This document shows positions 18,880 through 26,180 of a stretch of DNA of 64,000 bases, piece after piece (within the stretch, counting starts at the first letter, position 1; every line of letters begins with the position of its first letter). The DNA is from Abditibacteriaceae bacterium (lineage in GTDB: Bacteria; Armatimonadota; Abditibacteriia; Abditibacteriales; Abditibacteriaceae). The DNA is taken from assembly GCA_019239895.1 (NCBI GenBank), contig JAFAZH010000005.1, forward strand, positions 1 to 64,000, given 5' to 3'. Made by a program: the position numbers and the translations under genes. The notes under the pieces were generated by a model that made no database searches, was not told the DNA's origin, and saw nothing but the letters and a program-made list of their open reading frames with translations.

Positions 18880-19584
18880 ATGGTTGATGCCACTACACTC
18901 AAAGAAATTTTCGACTTAATTGGAATAGATTTAGATAAGGCAATAGCAGTTTCTGAGGATAATGATCCTTTTGAATGTGAATTTGAAATAACTCCAGATG
19001 AATTTCTTAGTTTTGCTGAACTTGATATTTCGGGTGAGGATAGTCATGCTTTGGTTAACGGACTCTCAAATGCTAAACGAGCCATAGATGCCCAGATTGA
19101 CTTAGTATTTCAATGTCTACATATCAGACCAGGTGTTATTAGAAGGCATAAATTAGAAATATTGAATGACTTGGGTATAGTTGCACCCAGAATAATTCGT
19201 AAGATTCGAGACGCAAGAAATTTACTGGAACACGAGTATAAGTGTCCGACCAAGGACCAAGTTGAAGATGCAATTGACATAGCTACTTTGTTTATAGCTG
19301 CATGTAGCCGCACAATGCACCTATTCCCAAAGTACTTGTATATTGCTAATGGGGATGTGGAACCGGACAATATACATCTGTTTAAGCGGTCAGTTCATAT
19401 CCGGGCTGATTGGGCCGAGGAGAAATTAACTGCTTATGCTGATATTGTTGGGGAGAAGCCTGAGAAATTTATTGAAGTGACAAATAAAGAGCCTCTCTAT
19501 TATGATCTATTGCGACTTTTCGTCTTATCTCATATAGAAAAAGACCAAACCCAAGCTATAGGTACCTTGAAAAAGTACTTGTGA
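18880..19584 (+). CDS. HEPN-like domain protein, AT-rich
   Basis: The 234-residue soluble protein has no clear full-length family match that I recognise. Residues 95-145 are alpha-helical and contain RNLLEH (Arg113-His118), followed by helix-forming VEDAIDIATLFIAACSRTMH. R-x4-H is the catalytic signature of HEPN ribonuclease-type domains, and the surrounding IRDARNLLEHEY is typical of that fold. The N-terminus is acidic. Base composition differs sharply from its neighbours: 35 G+C in 120 bases at 18901-19020, against 36 in 60 at 17041-17100, suggesting transfer. It stands alone after a terminator, with no obvious nucleotidyltransferase or antitoxin partner. The HEPN call rests on the motif and helix pattern. 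The RNase role is inference. Confidence 0.65.
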   Translation: MVDATTLKEIFDLIGIDLDKAIAVSEDNDPFECEFEITPDEFLSFAELDISGEDSHALVNGLSNAKRAIDAQIDLVFQCLHIRPGVIRRHKLEILNDLGIVAPRIIRKIRDARNLLEHEYKCPTKDQVEDAIDIATLFIAACSRTMHLFPKYLYIANGDVEPDNIHLFKRSVHIRADWAEEKLTAYADIVGEKPEKFIEVTNKEPLYYDLLRLFVLSHIEKDQTQAIGTLKKYL

Positions 19585-19696
19585 CATAGCCAATAGTAAC
19601 TTCACGAGGAAACATAACTGACGCTTCCAAACTATGCTACGACTTGCTTCGAGGCCGAACTTAGCTCATAGTTCTTACATAAGTCATACTTCATAT

Positions 19697-20002
19697 ATGG
19701 CATCCACCTTCCACCTGAAGCAGAATGAAACGCTGCTTGGCGTGCTGCATCAAGATGGCGGGGATTTTCCCTGGTTCGATGCCCGGTTTGAGCCGACCCC
19801 GGCGTTTGAAGAATACCAGCCTTTGTTTGCTCGTGAGTTGGAACTCTTGGAAGCGGAAGAGTGGGAAGAGTGGGACAAGGTGTATCTTCAGTTTCAGCAA
19901 TCAGGGATTTATTTGTTCGATGTCGCCGAGGCGATTCGCATAGATGAATTCATTCTGCATATTAAAGGCGATGAGGCTTGGTTTCGCTACAACATAAAGT
20001 AA
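19697..20002 (+). CDS. Hypothetical protein, 101 residues
   Basis: Not recognised. A small acidic soluble protein starting MASTFHLKQNETLLGVLHQD. It is rich in Glu and Trp (LEAEEWEEWDKVY near 48-60) and ends with ILHIKGDEAWFRYNIK. An in-frame ATG at 19634 would add 21 residues of unconvincing sequence, so the internal ATG is preferred, though no strong ribosome site marks either. It lies between the HEPN-like gene and a metallophosphoesterase. The pattern looks like a small stand-alone beta-rich domain found as an orphan protein. No function is proposed. Confidence 0.6.
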   Translation: MASTFHLKQNETLLGVLHQDGGDFPWFDARFEPTPAFEEYQPLFARELELLEAEEWEEWDKVYLQFQQSGIYLFDVAEAIRIDEFILHIKGDEAWFRYNIK

Positions 20003-20045
20003 GGACGTTTAGGATGCAGGCTCTCGGTCATGAGGTTAAAGCAAG

Positions 20046-21014
20046 ATGAAAAAGAATCCCCTCTATAGTCGTCCCAGGTTGTTTTGGGCTGTAGCACTTT
20101 GGTGCCTGGTGAGTTGCCATCTGGCTGTGGCGCGTCCTTTCACCATTCCAGTGCTACCCGATGCCCAGGTTGAAGTCAATTTCAAACCGTCCATGTTCAC
20201 CAGCCAGTTAGATTGGATTGTAAAGCACCGCGACGAGATGAACATACCCATCGTGCTGCATGTTGGGGATATTGTGGATTGGAATAATGTCCATCAATGG
20301 GAACGGGCCAGTGAGGGTTTCAAAATGTTGGATGAGGCGAAGCTGCCCTATGCCTTAGCGGTTGGCAACCACGATACGGCGGCAGTGGGCGAATTTAGCG
20401 GCAGCGCGGCTCCCGGCAATGTCAATGCGAATCTTCGGGACACCACTAAATTCAACACTTATTTCCCCGTCAGCCGCTTCACGGCACAGGTGGGACGCTA
20501 TGAGCCGGGCAAGAGCGATAATGCCTATTACACCTTCAAAGCGGGTGGCCTCGACTGGCTGGTTTTAACCCTGGAATTCTGTGCCCGCCAAGGCCCGGTG
20601 GACTGGGCTAATGGTGTGCTGGATGCCTATCCTAAACACAATGTCATTGTTTTAACCCATTTTCATCTCAACTCGAAGGGTGAAATTAATAAGAACAATG
20701 CAGGCTATGGCAACTTAACCACTCAATCGGTTTATGACCAATTGATAAAGAAACATGCTAACGTGTTGATGGTATTGAGTGGCCATGTAGACAGTTCGGC
20801 CTGGCGCACCGATCAGGGGGAAAAAGGCAATATCATCTATCAGATATTGCAAGACTATCAGACCCAGGACGCCGGGGGCGGCTATATTCGCCTCCTGGAT
20901 ATAGATACCGAAGCAGACACCATCGCGGCCCGCATGTATTCCCCGTTCTACGACAAAACCAAAGAAGACGCTTCCAAATTTTCTTTCACCGGAGTCAAAT
21001 TCATCGGGAAGTGA
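20046..21014 (+). CDS. Secreted calcineurin-like metallophosphoesterase
   Basis: Metal-dependent phosphoesterase with an export signal, probably hydrolysing a phosphate ester outside the cytoplasm. The protein has 322 residues. Lys/Arg-rich start and hydrophobic LFWAVALWCLVSCHLAVA (about 13-30) form the signal peptide. The dimetal-site motifs are HVGDIVDWNN, VGNHDT, LTHFHLN and LSGHVDS, in the usual order. The first motif, normally D-x-H or D-T-Q, is LPDAQ near residue 38, which keeps Asp and Gln. It ends with a typical beta-rich C-terminus. The gene follows a small unknown by 43 bases. The substrate is not evident. Confidence 0.85.
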   Translation: MKKNPLYSRPRLFWAVALWCLVSCHLAVARPFTIPVLPDAQVEVNFKPSMFTSQLDWIVKHRDEMNIPIVLHVGDIVDWNNVHQWERASEGFKMLDEAKLPYALAVGNHDTAAVGEFSGSAAPGNVNANLRDTTKFNTYFPVSRFTAQVGRYEPGKSDNAYYTFKAGGLDWLVLTLEFCARQGPVDWANGVLDAYPKHNVIVLTHFHLNSKGEINKNNAGYGNLTTQSVYDQLIKKHANVLMVLSGHVDSSAWRTDQGEKGNIIYQILQDYQTQDAGGGYIRLLDIDTEADTIAARMYSPFYDKTKEDASKFSFTGVKFIGK

Positions 21015-21119
21015 GGCGCTATGACAACGGCTCCCTAATGACACCAGCCCAACCAGACCCGGCTGCTTTCCATCTAAACCGCTGCGCCATACGATCCGCT
21101 AACTTATAAAAGTCATGCT

Positions 21120-21755
21120 ATGGAACATGATGACCTTGTCCTTGAGGCTCTGAACTATCGCCGCCACGTTGGGGCTGACCTTGATTCTATCCGAGCGTAT
21201 CTCACCTTCCGCGAACCAGAAAAACGAACCGCTAAAGACGATAAAGCAGCCTTAGAGCGTCTGGTTGCAGCCGGTCAACTCATGCCAGTGGGCCAGCAGT
21301 GGTTTCTCACTCCAGCAGCCCACCGACGCGCCAGAGGAGCAGCTATTGCCCCAACGTGGCAGGAGGAAGATGCCTGGATACTGCTGGCTCTCTGGGGCAA
21401 CCGCGAAAATGCTCAATGCAAGTTAGAGCATATTATCGCGGTGGCTGATTTTATTAATCATGCCATCCCCACCCTGGAAGAGATGCACGGCGCTTTGAAT
21501 CGTTTAGCAGCGCCCCGCCTCATTACCAGGCGTCGTGGCGCGTTTGCAGTTACAGCCAGTACCCGCGACCTGTTTAACAGGCTTCCCGCTTCATGTAATA
21601 AGCAAATTCTGGGGCAGTTAGATTGTCTTCGGCGTATAATGGATTGCCCCTGTTGCGGCGTAACCTTAAAATCCGTGCGCTGGAGCATTAGCCTGGATAC
21701 CAAAACCTACCAGGACGCTGTTGCAGCCTACCTAAAACTTGCGGCGGGAAAATAA
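21120..21755 (+). CDS. Hypothetical protein with winged-helix-like segments
   Basis: The 211-residue cytoplasmic protein is not assigned to a known family. Two regions look like winged-helix modules. Residues 1-75 read as helix-turn-helix then LERLVAAGQLMPVGQQWFLT. Residues 85-145 end with LNRLAAPRLITRRRGAFAVT, a wing-like strand pair after a helix. A Cys pair motif CPCCGV lies near 178-183. Such tandem wings occur in DNA-binding or complex-assembly proteins, so a regulatory role is possible but not shown. It is preceded by a short gene-free stretch and followed by a GC-rich hairpin. Confidence 0.6.
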   Translation: MEHDDLVLEALNYRRHVGADLDSIRAYLTFREPEKRTAKDDKAALERLVAAGQLMPVGQQWFLTPAAHRRARGAAIAPTWQEEDAWILLALWGNRENAQCKLEHIIAVADFINHAIPTLEEMHGALNRLAAPRLITRRRGAFAVTASTRDLFNRLPASCNKQILGQLDCLRRIMDCPCCGVTLKSVRWSISLDTKTYQDAVAAYLKLAAGK

Positions 21756-21766
21756 CCGAACAACCC

Positions 21767-21809
21767 AACCAGCCGCGCCCCGATACTGCGTTACCGGGCA
21801 CGGCTGGTT
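21767..21809. terminator. Probable bidirectional hairpin between convergent genes
   Basis: AACCAGCCG (21767-21775) pairs with CGGCTGGTT (21801-21809), with further pairing cgcccc/ggg inside. It lies between the + strand gene ending at 21755 and the minus strand VOC gene ending at 21847. No T-run follows, so it is a hairpin of uncertain efficiency. Confidence 0.5.
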
Positions 21810-21846
21810 ATGGCAATCCTGACTGCGCCTTGAGTTGCTGTGACTC

Positions 21847-22638
21847 CTACGACGTTATCTCTCGCAGCAGCTTGAGAATGCCAAAGGCGGCACCCTGCGG
21901 GTCACTCAGTACAGCGACGCGACCCACATCTGGTATATCGGTGGGTGGCATCAGGACTTCGCCGCCCAATTGGCAGGCGTGGGCGGTGCTGGCATCAATA
22001 TCGGATGCCGCAAAATGGACTGCCCAGTGGGGCGGCATTTTCTCCATGCCCTCTGGAATTTGGAACATGCCACCGGTGGGACGGTCACCGTTGCTAAACG
22101 TGTTATAGATCATGTGGCCCATATCCCGCGCCTCGCTTTTCCAACCGAACAAGCCGGAGTAAAACTCGTCTGCGGCTTTGGTATCGCGCGTCATTAGCTC
22201 ATACCAAAGCGGCGAACCCGGCTCATTAATAACACCGGCCCCCACATGCTCGCGGGGCTGCCAGAGGCAAAACATGGCACCAGTGGGATCAATAATTACT
22301 GCCATGCGGCCAGAAGTAAAGACATCCATCGGCTCCAAAGCCACCTGCCCGCCCAGTTCCACAGCGCGTTTGGCGGTGGCATCGGCATCGGCCACCGCGA
22401 TATAGGTTTTCCAGTGCGGTGGCAAACCTCCGCTGTGCTCCGGTGCAGGCTGGTAAAACGCGGCGGCGTAATGGCCGTTGCGCTTACACATGACGTAAAA
22501 CTCATCTGGCCCCATCGGCCTGGCCTCCGTCGTCCAATCGAAGAGCGCAGTATAAAACTGCTCCGCCCCTTTCGCATCGCTGGTCGCCAGATCAACCCAG
22601 CAGAACGTTCCCGGCTTGTACTGCGTGACTAAGCTCAT
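21847..22638 (-). CDS. VOC family protein (two glyoxalase-like domains)
   Basis: Vicinal-oxygen-chelate superfamily protein of 263 residues with two similar halves: residues about 8-125 (GTFCWVDLATSDAKGAEQFYTALFDW) and 135-255 (GSPLWYELMTRDTKAADEFYSGLFGW). This arrangement is common in small-molecule-binding glyoxalase/bleomycin-resistance-like proteins of actinobacterial type. The chosen ATG has a strong ribosome site (aaggagaccgt). The open frame extends 23 codons further up, but that part is not family-like. The gene stands alone, and a 22-bp perfect palindrome lies about 150 bases upstream. The ligand cannot be told from sequence. Confidence 0.85.
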   Translation of the reverse strand: MSLVTQYKPGTFCWVDLATSDAKGAEQFYTALFDWTTEARPMGPDEFYVMCKRNGHYAAAFYQPAPEHSGGLPPHWKTYIAVADADATAKRAVELGGQVALEPMDVFTSGRMAVIIDPTGAMFCLWQPREHVGAGVINEPGSPLWYELMTRDTKAADEFYSGLFGWKSEARDMGHMIYNTFSNGDRPTGGMFQIPEGMEKMPPHWAVHFAASDIDASTAHACQLGGEVLMPPTDIPDVGRVAVLSDPQGAAFGILKLLREITS

Positions 22639-22970
22639 ACGGTCTCCTTGGTGCGCCGGTGTCTTCTTCTGAACCTTCGCCCCCACCCAGCGCTGCTGCA
22701 TTTGCATGATACCCTTATCTCAGATGCGCCACGTCCAGGGTTACTATGGCCTCCGGGGGCAATCCGGGCGGCCATAGTGCTTAAATTATCGTGAAATTTC
22801 ACGATAAAGTCAAGAGGCGAAGTAATTTTTCGAGGAATTCTAGGGTTCGCCCCAATTTAAGAGCGAGAGCTTACGGTGGGAGTTGGGTGTTGTGTGGTTC
22901 CGTGCATAAGTAAACAACGTGAAAGCTAAAATGATAAAATGGGGTGTGGTTAAGAAGCCTATCATTATCC
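22639..22970. other. Divergent intergenic region, no gene seen
   Basis: These 332 bases separate the VOC gene (minus) from the TMEM175-like gene (plus). They contain a GC-rich hairpin, ACTATGGCC (22743-22751) with GGCCATAGT (22770-22778), and the perfect palindrome listed separately. The remaining sequence shows no plausible open frame. Promoters for both genes should lie here, but no confident -35/-10 pair was identified. Confidence 0.6.
22786..22807. promoter_or_regulatory. Perfect 22-bp palindrome, likely operator
   Basis: TTATCGTGAAA directly joined to TTTCACGATAA is a perfect dyad with no spacer. Unlike the other inverted repeats in the window it is AT-rich and compact, as expected of a binding site for a dimeric repressor. 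It lies between divergent genes. Which regulator binds it, and which of the two genes it controls, cannot be told: no regulator gene is adjacent. Confidence 0.6.
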
Positions 22971-23564
22971 ATGAAAACAGACCGCCTGGAAGCTTTCAGC
23001 GATGGTGTCATCGCCATCATTATCACGATCATGGTGCTGGAAATGAAGGCTCCGCACGGCGCTGAACTGGACGCGCTACGCCCTCTCATTCCGATTTTCA
23101 TCAGTTATGTGCTCAGCTTCGCCTACATCGGCATCTACTGGAACAATCACCATCACTTGTTCCAGGCGGCTGAGAAAGTTAATGGGCCGATTCTGTGGGC
23201 CAATTTGCACCTGCTCTTCTGGCTCTCGCTGACGCCGTTTGTGACAGCTTGGATGGGCGAAAATCATTTTGCTGCCTGGCCCGTGGCGCTTTATGGCGTG
23301 GTGCTATTGATGTGTGGTGTTGCCTATTACATTCTGGTGCTTAAACTTATCCAGCAACACGGAGAAGATTCGCAACTGGCAACGGCCATCGGCAACGACT
23401 TCAAAGGCAAAATATCTATCGTGGTTTATCTCGCGGCGGTGCTGCTGGCGTTTATTAGCCGGTGGGTAGCCTTGAGCCTATATGTTGCAGTAGCCATTAT
23501 GTGGTTTGTCCCGGATCGCCGCATCGAAGATACGCTCATCGAAAGTACCCTCACTGATGGATAA
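22971..23564 (+). CDS. TMEM175-like (DUF1211) membrane protein
   Basis: Predicted potassium-selective channel of the bacterial TMEM175/DUF1211 family. The 197 residues have about six hydrophobic segments. The family signature is at the N-terminus, RLEAFSDGVIAIIITIMVLEM, where FSDGV marks the pore-lining first helix. YIGIYWNNHHHLF and LLFWLSLTPFVTAWMGEN are the other conserved stretches. The ATG at 22971 places the signature at its usual position, and an upstream start at 22944 adds nine residues. The stop overlaps the following MOSC gene by one base, so the two are translationally coupled. Confidence 0.85.
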   Translation: MKTDRLEAFSDGVIAIIITIMVLEMKAPHGAELDALRPLIPIFISYVLSFAYIGIYWNNHHHLFQAAEKVNGPILWANLHLLFWLSLTPFVTAWMGENHFAAWPVALYGVVLLMCGVAYYILVLKLIQQHGEDSQLATAIGNDFKGKISIVVYLAAVLLAFISRWVALSLYVAVAIMWFVPDRRIEDTLIESTLTDG

Positions 23565-24142
23565 TGCTCTACAATGAGGTCGAACAGGTGAATATAAAAC
23601 ATTTGACAACCGCCGAACTGGAAGCCGGATTAGATATCATCCGCCAGTCGCCCAAAGACGATGGAGTATTGGAATTAATTGTGCGCCGACCCCAACCAGA
23701 AGAGCGCGAGGTTTTAGTCGAAGGGGAACTCGATTTGGAAGTCGGGCTAGTCGGTGACACCTGGAAAACCCGTGGCAGTTCGCGCACGGCGGATGGATCG
23801 TCGCATCCTGACATGCAGCTTAATATCATAAATTCCCGTGCTATTGCGCTAGTGGCACAGGATAAAGAGCGATGGCAACTGGCCGGGGATCAACTCTTTA
23901 TTGATCTTGACTTAAGTGACGAAAATTTACCACCCGGCACTCAACTGGCGCTTGGTTCGGCAGTCATTGAAGTCACAGATCAACCGCACACCGGCTGTAA
24001 AAAGTTCATGGCACGCTTTGGCGTAGATGCCCTGAAATTTGTCAATTCACCCGTGGGCAAACAGCTTCATCTGCGGGGCATTAACGCGAAGGTCGTGCAA
24101 CCGGGCGTGATTCGGGTTGGAGATAGAGTACGCAAGCTGTAA
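23564..24142 (+). CDS. MOSC domain-containing protein
   Basis: Protein of 192 residues with a MOSC domain over about 30-190, related to the C-terminal domain of molybdenum cofactor sulfurases and to YiiM-like proteins, which carry sulfur on a conserved Cys. The marker DQPHTGCKKFMARFG contains Cys145, and NIINSRAIALVA precedes it. The domain stands alone with no NifS-like part. Its ATG shares the last A of the TMEM175-like stop codon, and a GTG at 23588 is an alternative. It ends tail-to-tail, 16 bases from a minus-strand gene. A role in molybdenum cofactor-dependent or N-hydroxylated compound metabolism is inferred from the family only. Confidence 0.85.
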   Translation: MLYNEVEQVNIKHLTTAELEAGLDIIRQSPKDDGVLELIVRRPQPEEREVLVEGELDLEVGLVGDTWKTRGSSRTADGSSHPDMQLNIINSRAIALVAQDKERWQLAGDQLFIDLDLSDENLPPGTQLALGSAVIEVTDQPHTGCKKFMARFGVDALKFVNSPVGKQLHLRGINAKVVQPGVIRVGDRVRKL

Positions 24143-24158
24143 GCGTGACATCGGTCAG

Positions 24159-24695
24159 CTAAAATTTGCCACAATTGCTGCATGTGGCACTGAGGGCATT
24201 CACAAAGCGAATAGGCGTAGTGGGTTTATCAATCGCCGCGAAATGAAAGGGTTGGGTTGCACGAGCCGCCTTTAACCTGGTTCTCTGTGTCGAGTCATCC
24301 CCATTAAGGTAATAGTAAACAAGCGTCTCCTGCGGGCCAGTGACAACTTGAGCGACTTCCAGGGAAGTATCGGGGCTGAGGGACTTGCCATTGAGCAATA
24401 CGAGCACGACCTGACGTGAGAAATCAACCACTGGCAAGGCGGGAGGATTAATCATGCCCTGGGTGTGGACGTGCCACACCCGACGCCATTCAGCATCTTT
24501 AGTAATAACCATCTTGGCGGGACGTACGCAACCACTGCGCGCCCCAATGCCTAACGTGACATAAGGCAGGGTGTGGAAAGGCGAGTGCGATAGCCCATCG
24601 GTATCGGTTGCCGCCGATACCGGGGGAGCCGCAAAAGTATTCAAGCTAAAAGCTAAAATACCGCCAAAGAATAAACGTAAAAACTTCTGCTTCAT
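24159..24695 (-). CDS. Exported PrcB-like protein
   Basis: The 178-residue protein has a signal peptide (KFLRLFFGGILAFSLNTFAA, residues 4-23, cleavage probably after PPVSA). The mature part contains TKDAEWRRVWHVH and VVDFSRQVVLVLLNGK, a pattern seen in PrcB-type C-terminal domains (protease complex inhibitor-like). The C-terminus has a Cys pair (CSNCGKF) that could form a disulfide or bind metal. It overlaps the pseudo-receiver gene upstream by four bases (ATGA), so they form a translational pair. The biological role is unknown, and PrcB similarity is judged by motif only. Confidence 0.6.
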   Translation of the reverse strand: MKQKFLRLFFGGILAFSLNTFAAPPVSAATDTDGLSHSPFHTLPYVTLGIGARSGCVRPAKMVITKDAEWRRVWHVHTQGMINPPALPVVDFSRQVVLVLLNGKSLSPDTSLEVAQVVTGPQETLVYYYLNGDDSTQRTRLKAARATQPFHFAAIDKPTTPIRFVNALSATCSNCGKF

Positions 24696-25048
24696 ATGAA
24701 TTGCTGCAAGTTCGATAAAGCTTGATCGTTGGTCAGAATCTTATCAATGCCAGCGGCTTTAGCGGCCCGACGAATTTCCACTTCCAGATGGCCACAGAAA
24801 CCAATGATGCGCGCCTGCAAAAATCGTTCTCGACAAGTCTGGACTAAGGAAACCCCATTCAAGTTCCTTGATCCCAGGTTAATCAAGACAAGAGCGGGCT
24901 GCGTTGCAGCAGAATCAGATTCAGTTTCCGGTACAGCCCGCCCCGTTTGCACGCGATAATTCATCTTGCGCAACTGTGGCTCAATGCGCATCGTGCTCAT
25001 CAGATTATCATCGAGTAGCAGGGCCAGCGGCTGGTGCTCTTCACTCAT
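24692..25048 (-). CDS. Receiver-like protein without the phospho-acceptor Asp
   Basis: The 118-residue protein has the length and alternating strand-helix pattern of a stand-alone response-regulator receiver domain. The acidic pair is present (LALLLDDNLM), and a Lys sits in DKILTN at the expected beta-5 position. At the expected phosphorylation site the sequence reads ALVLINLGSRNLNG, with Asn where Asp is normal. The switch Ser/Thr strand reads IIGFCGH. It is thus probably a pseudo-receiver that works without phosphorylation. It has no output domain and overlaps the exported PrcB-like gene by four bases. No histidine kinase lies near. Confidence 0.65.
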   Translation of the reverse strand: MSEEHQPLALLLDDNLMSTMRIEPQLRKMNYRVQTGRAVPETESDSAATQPALVLINLGSRNLNGVSLVQTCRERFLQARIIGFCGHLEVEIRRAAKAAGIDKILTNDQALSNLQQFI

Positions 25049-25075
25049 AAAGTTTCAATCACTTTGTAAATCACT

Positions 25076-25147
25076 TTGTAGGCCAGACACTCTTGTCTGG
25101 CTATCATGGATCAAAGCAGAGCCAGACAAGAGTGTCTGGCCTACAAA
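25076..25147. repeat. Inverted repeat of the ggccagacactc family, copy 1
   Basis: Arms 25076-25102 and 25120-25147 are complementary (gtaggccagacactcttgtc and its complement). The same element with ctcctgtc in place of cttgtc occurs at 38221-38283. Each arm is itself partly self-complementary (gccagac...gtctggc). It occupies the gap between the deacetylase and the pseudo-receiver gene. Confidence 0.85.
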
Positions 25148-25181
25148 GCACTCCCCTCTCCATTTCTCAGCTTTTCAACCC

Positions 25182-26117
25182 TTAGCCACTCATCAGTTCT
25201 GCCAAGGTTGCGGCCACCGATTCACTCAGCCCATCAAGGTCGTATCCACCTTCCAGCACACAGACAATGCGCCCGTCGCAGAGTTGCTCGGCCCACGTCT
25301 TGGTTTGCTGCATCAAATGGCGAAAGCCCGCCGCACTGACGCGCATTCCCCCCAGAGGATCACGGGCATGGGCATCAAACCCGGCAGATATGAAAATCAT
25401 TTGTGGCGCGAATTCTTGCACTGGCTCAGCCAGCAGTTCCCACACCTGTGCATATTCGTCATCCCCCTGCCCTGCCGAAAGAGGCACATTCATGGTGGTG
25501 CCTATCGCTGCGCCGCGTCCTCGTTCTTCACGCCAACCTTGATAAGGGAAAAGCGGTGCCTGGTGGACACTAAAGAAGAACGCAGAGGGGTCTTCATAAA
25601 AGATTTCCTGCGTGCCATTGCCATGATGCACATCCCAATCAAGAATTGCCACGCGCTCTAACCCGTGCTGGCGTTGCGCGTAACGCGCCGCGCACGCGAT
25701 GTTGTTAAACAGGCAAAAGCCCATTGCGCGGTTGGTTTCAGCGTGATGACCAGGGGGCCGCACGGCCACAAAAGCGTTATCACACTCACCGCCCAGCACG
25801 GCATCTACCGCCCGCACTGCCGCGCCGACTGCCAACCGCGCCACCTCAAAAGAAGCGGGAGAAACGGCGGTATCGGGGTCAATGCTGCCACCACCCGCTG
25901 CGGCCATGCGTTGAATTCTCTCCACCAGTTGTAGTGTATGGCACAGCAACAAATGCTCGTCTTGCGCCGCCGCGAACTCCGGCTTCCACAGCGCATCCCA
26001 GAGGCCATTACGCTGCAACGCTTCATCAATGGCATCCAGGCGGGCAGGACGTTCAGGATGATGCGGCCCATTTGTGTGATTACGAAAGCGGGAATCGGTT
26101 AAAAAGGCCGTCTTCAT
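25182..26117 (-). CDS. AcuC-like histone deacetylase family protein
   Basis: Zinc-dependent deacetylase fold of the histone deacetylase superfamily. In bacteria it acts on acetyl-lysine proteins or acetylpolyamines. The protein has 311 residues. Catalytic motifs in order: HHPERPARLDAI near the start, VRPPGHHAE with the paired active-site His, LDWDVHHGNGTQEIF carrying the zinc-binding Asp and His, SAGFDAHARDPLGG with the third zinc Asp, and LEGGYDLDGL. A strong ribosome site (aaggagtacagc) supports the start. It lies 63 bases after the large zinc-ribbon kinase and may share its transcript. The acetyl-CoA synthetase partner common beside acuC is not present here. Confidence 0.9.
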   Translation of the reverse strand: MKTAFLTDSRFRNHTNGPHHPERPARLDAIDEALQRNGLWDALWKPEFAAAQDEHLLLCHTLQLVERIQRMAAAGGGSIDPDTAVSPASFEVARLAVGAAVRAVDAVLGGECDNAFVAVRPPGHHAETNRAMGFCLFNNIACAARYAQRQHGLERVAILDWDVHHGNGTQEIFYEDPSAFFFSVHQAPLFPYQGWREERGRGAAIGTTMNVPLSAGQGDDEYAQVWELLAEPVQEFAPQMIFISAGFDAHARDPLGGMRVSAAGFRHLMQQTKTWAEQLCDGRIVCVLEGGYDLDGLSESVAATLAELMSG

Positions 26118-26180
26118 GCTGTACTCCTTGCACCGCTGGAATGGGGATAGATGAGTCCAGTTTAGCGTGTGGGTGCAGCC

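Noticed and set aside
25182..26117. Deacetylase as a eukaryotic transfer
   Set aside because: AcuC-like deacetylases are widespread in bacteria, and the codon and base use fits the surroundings.
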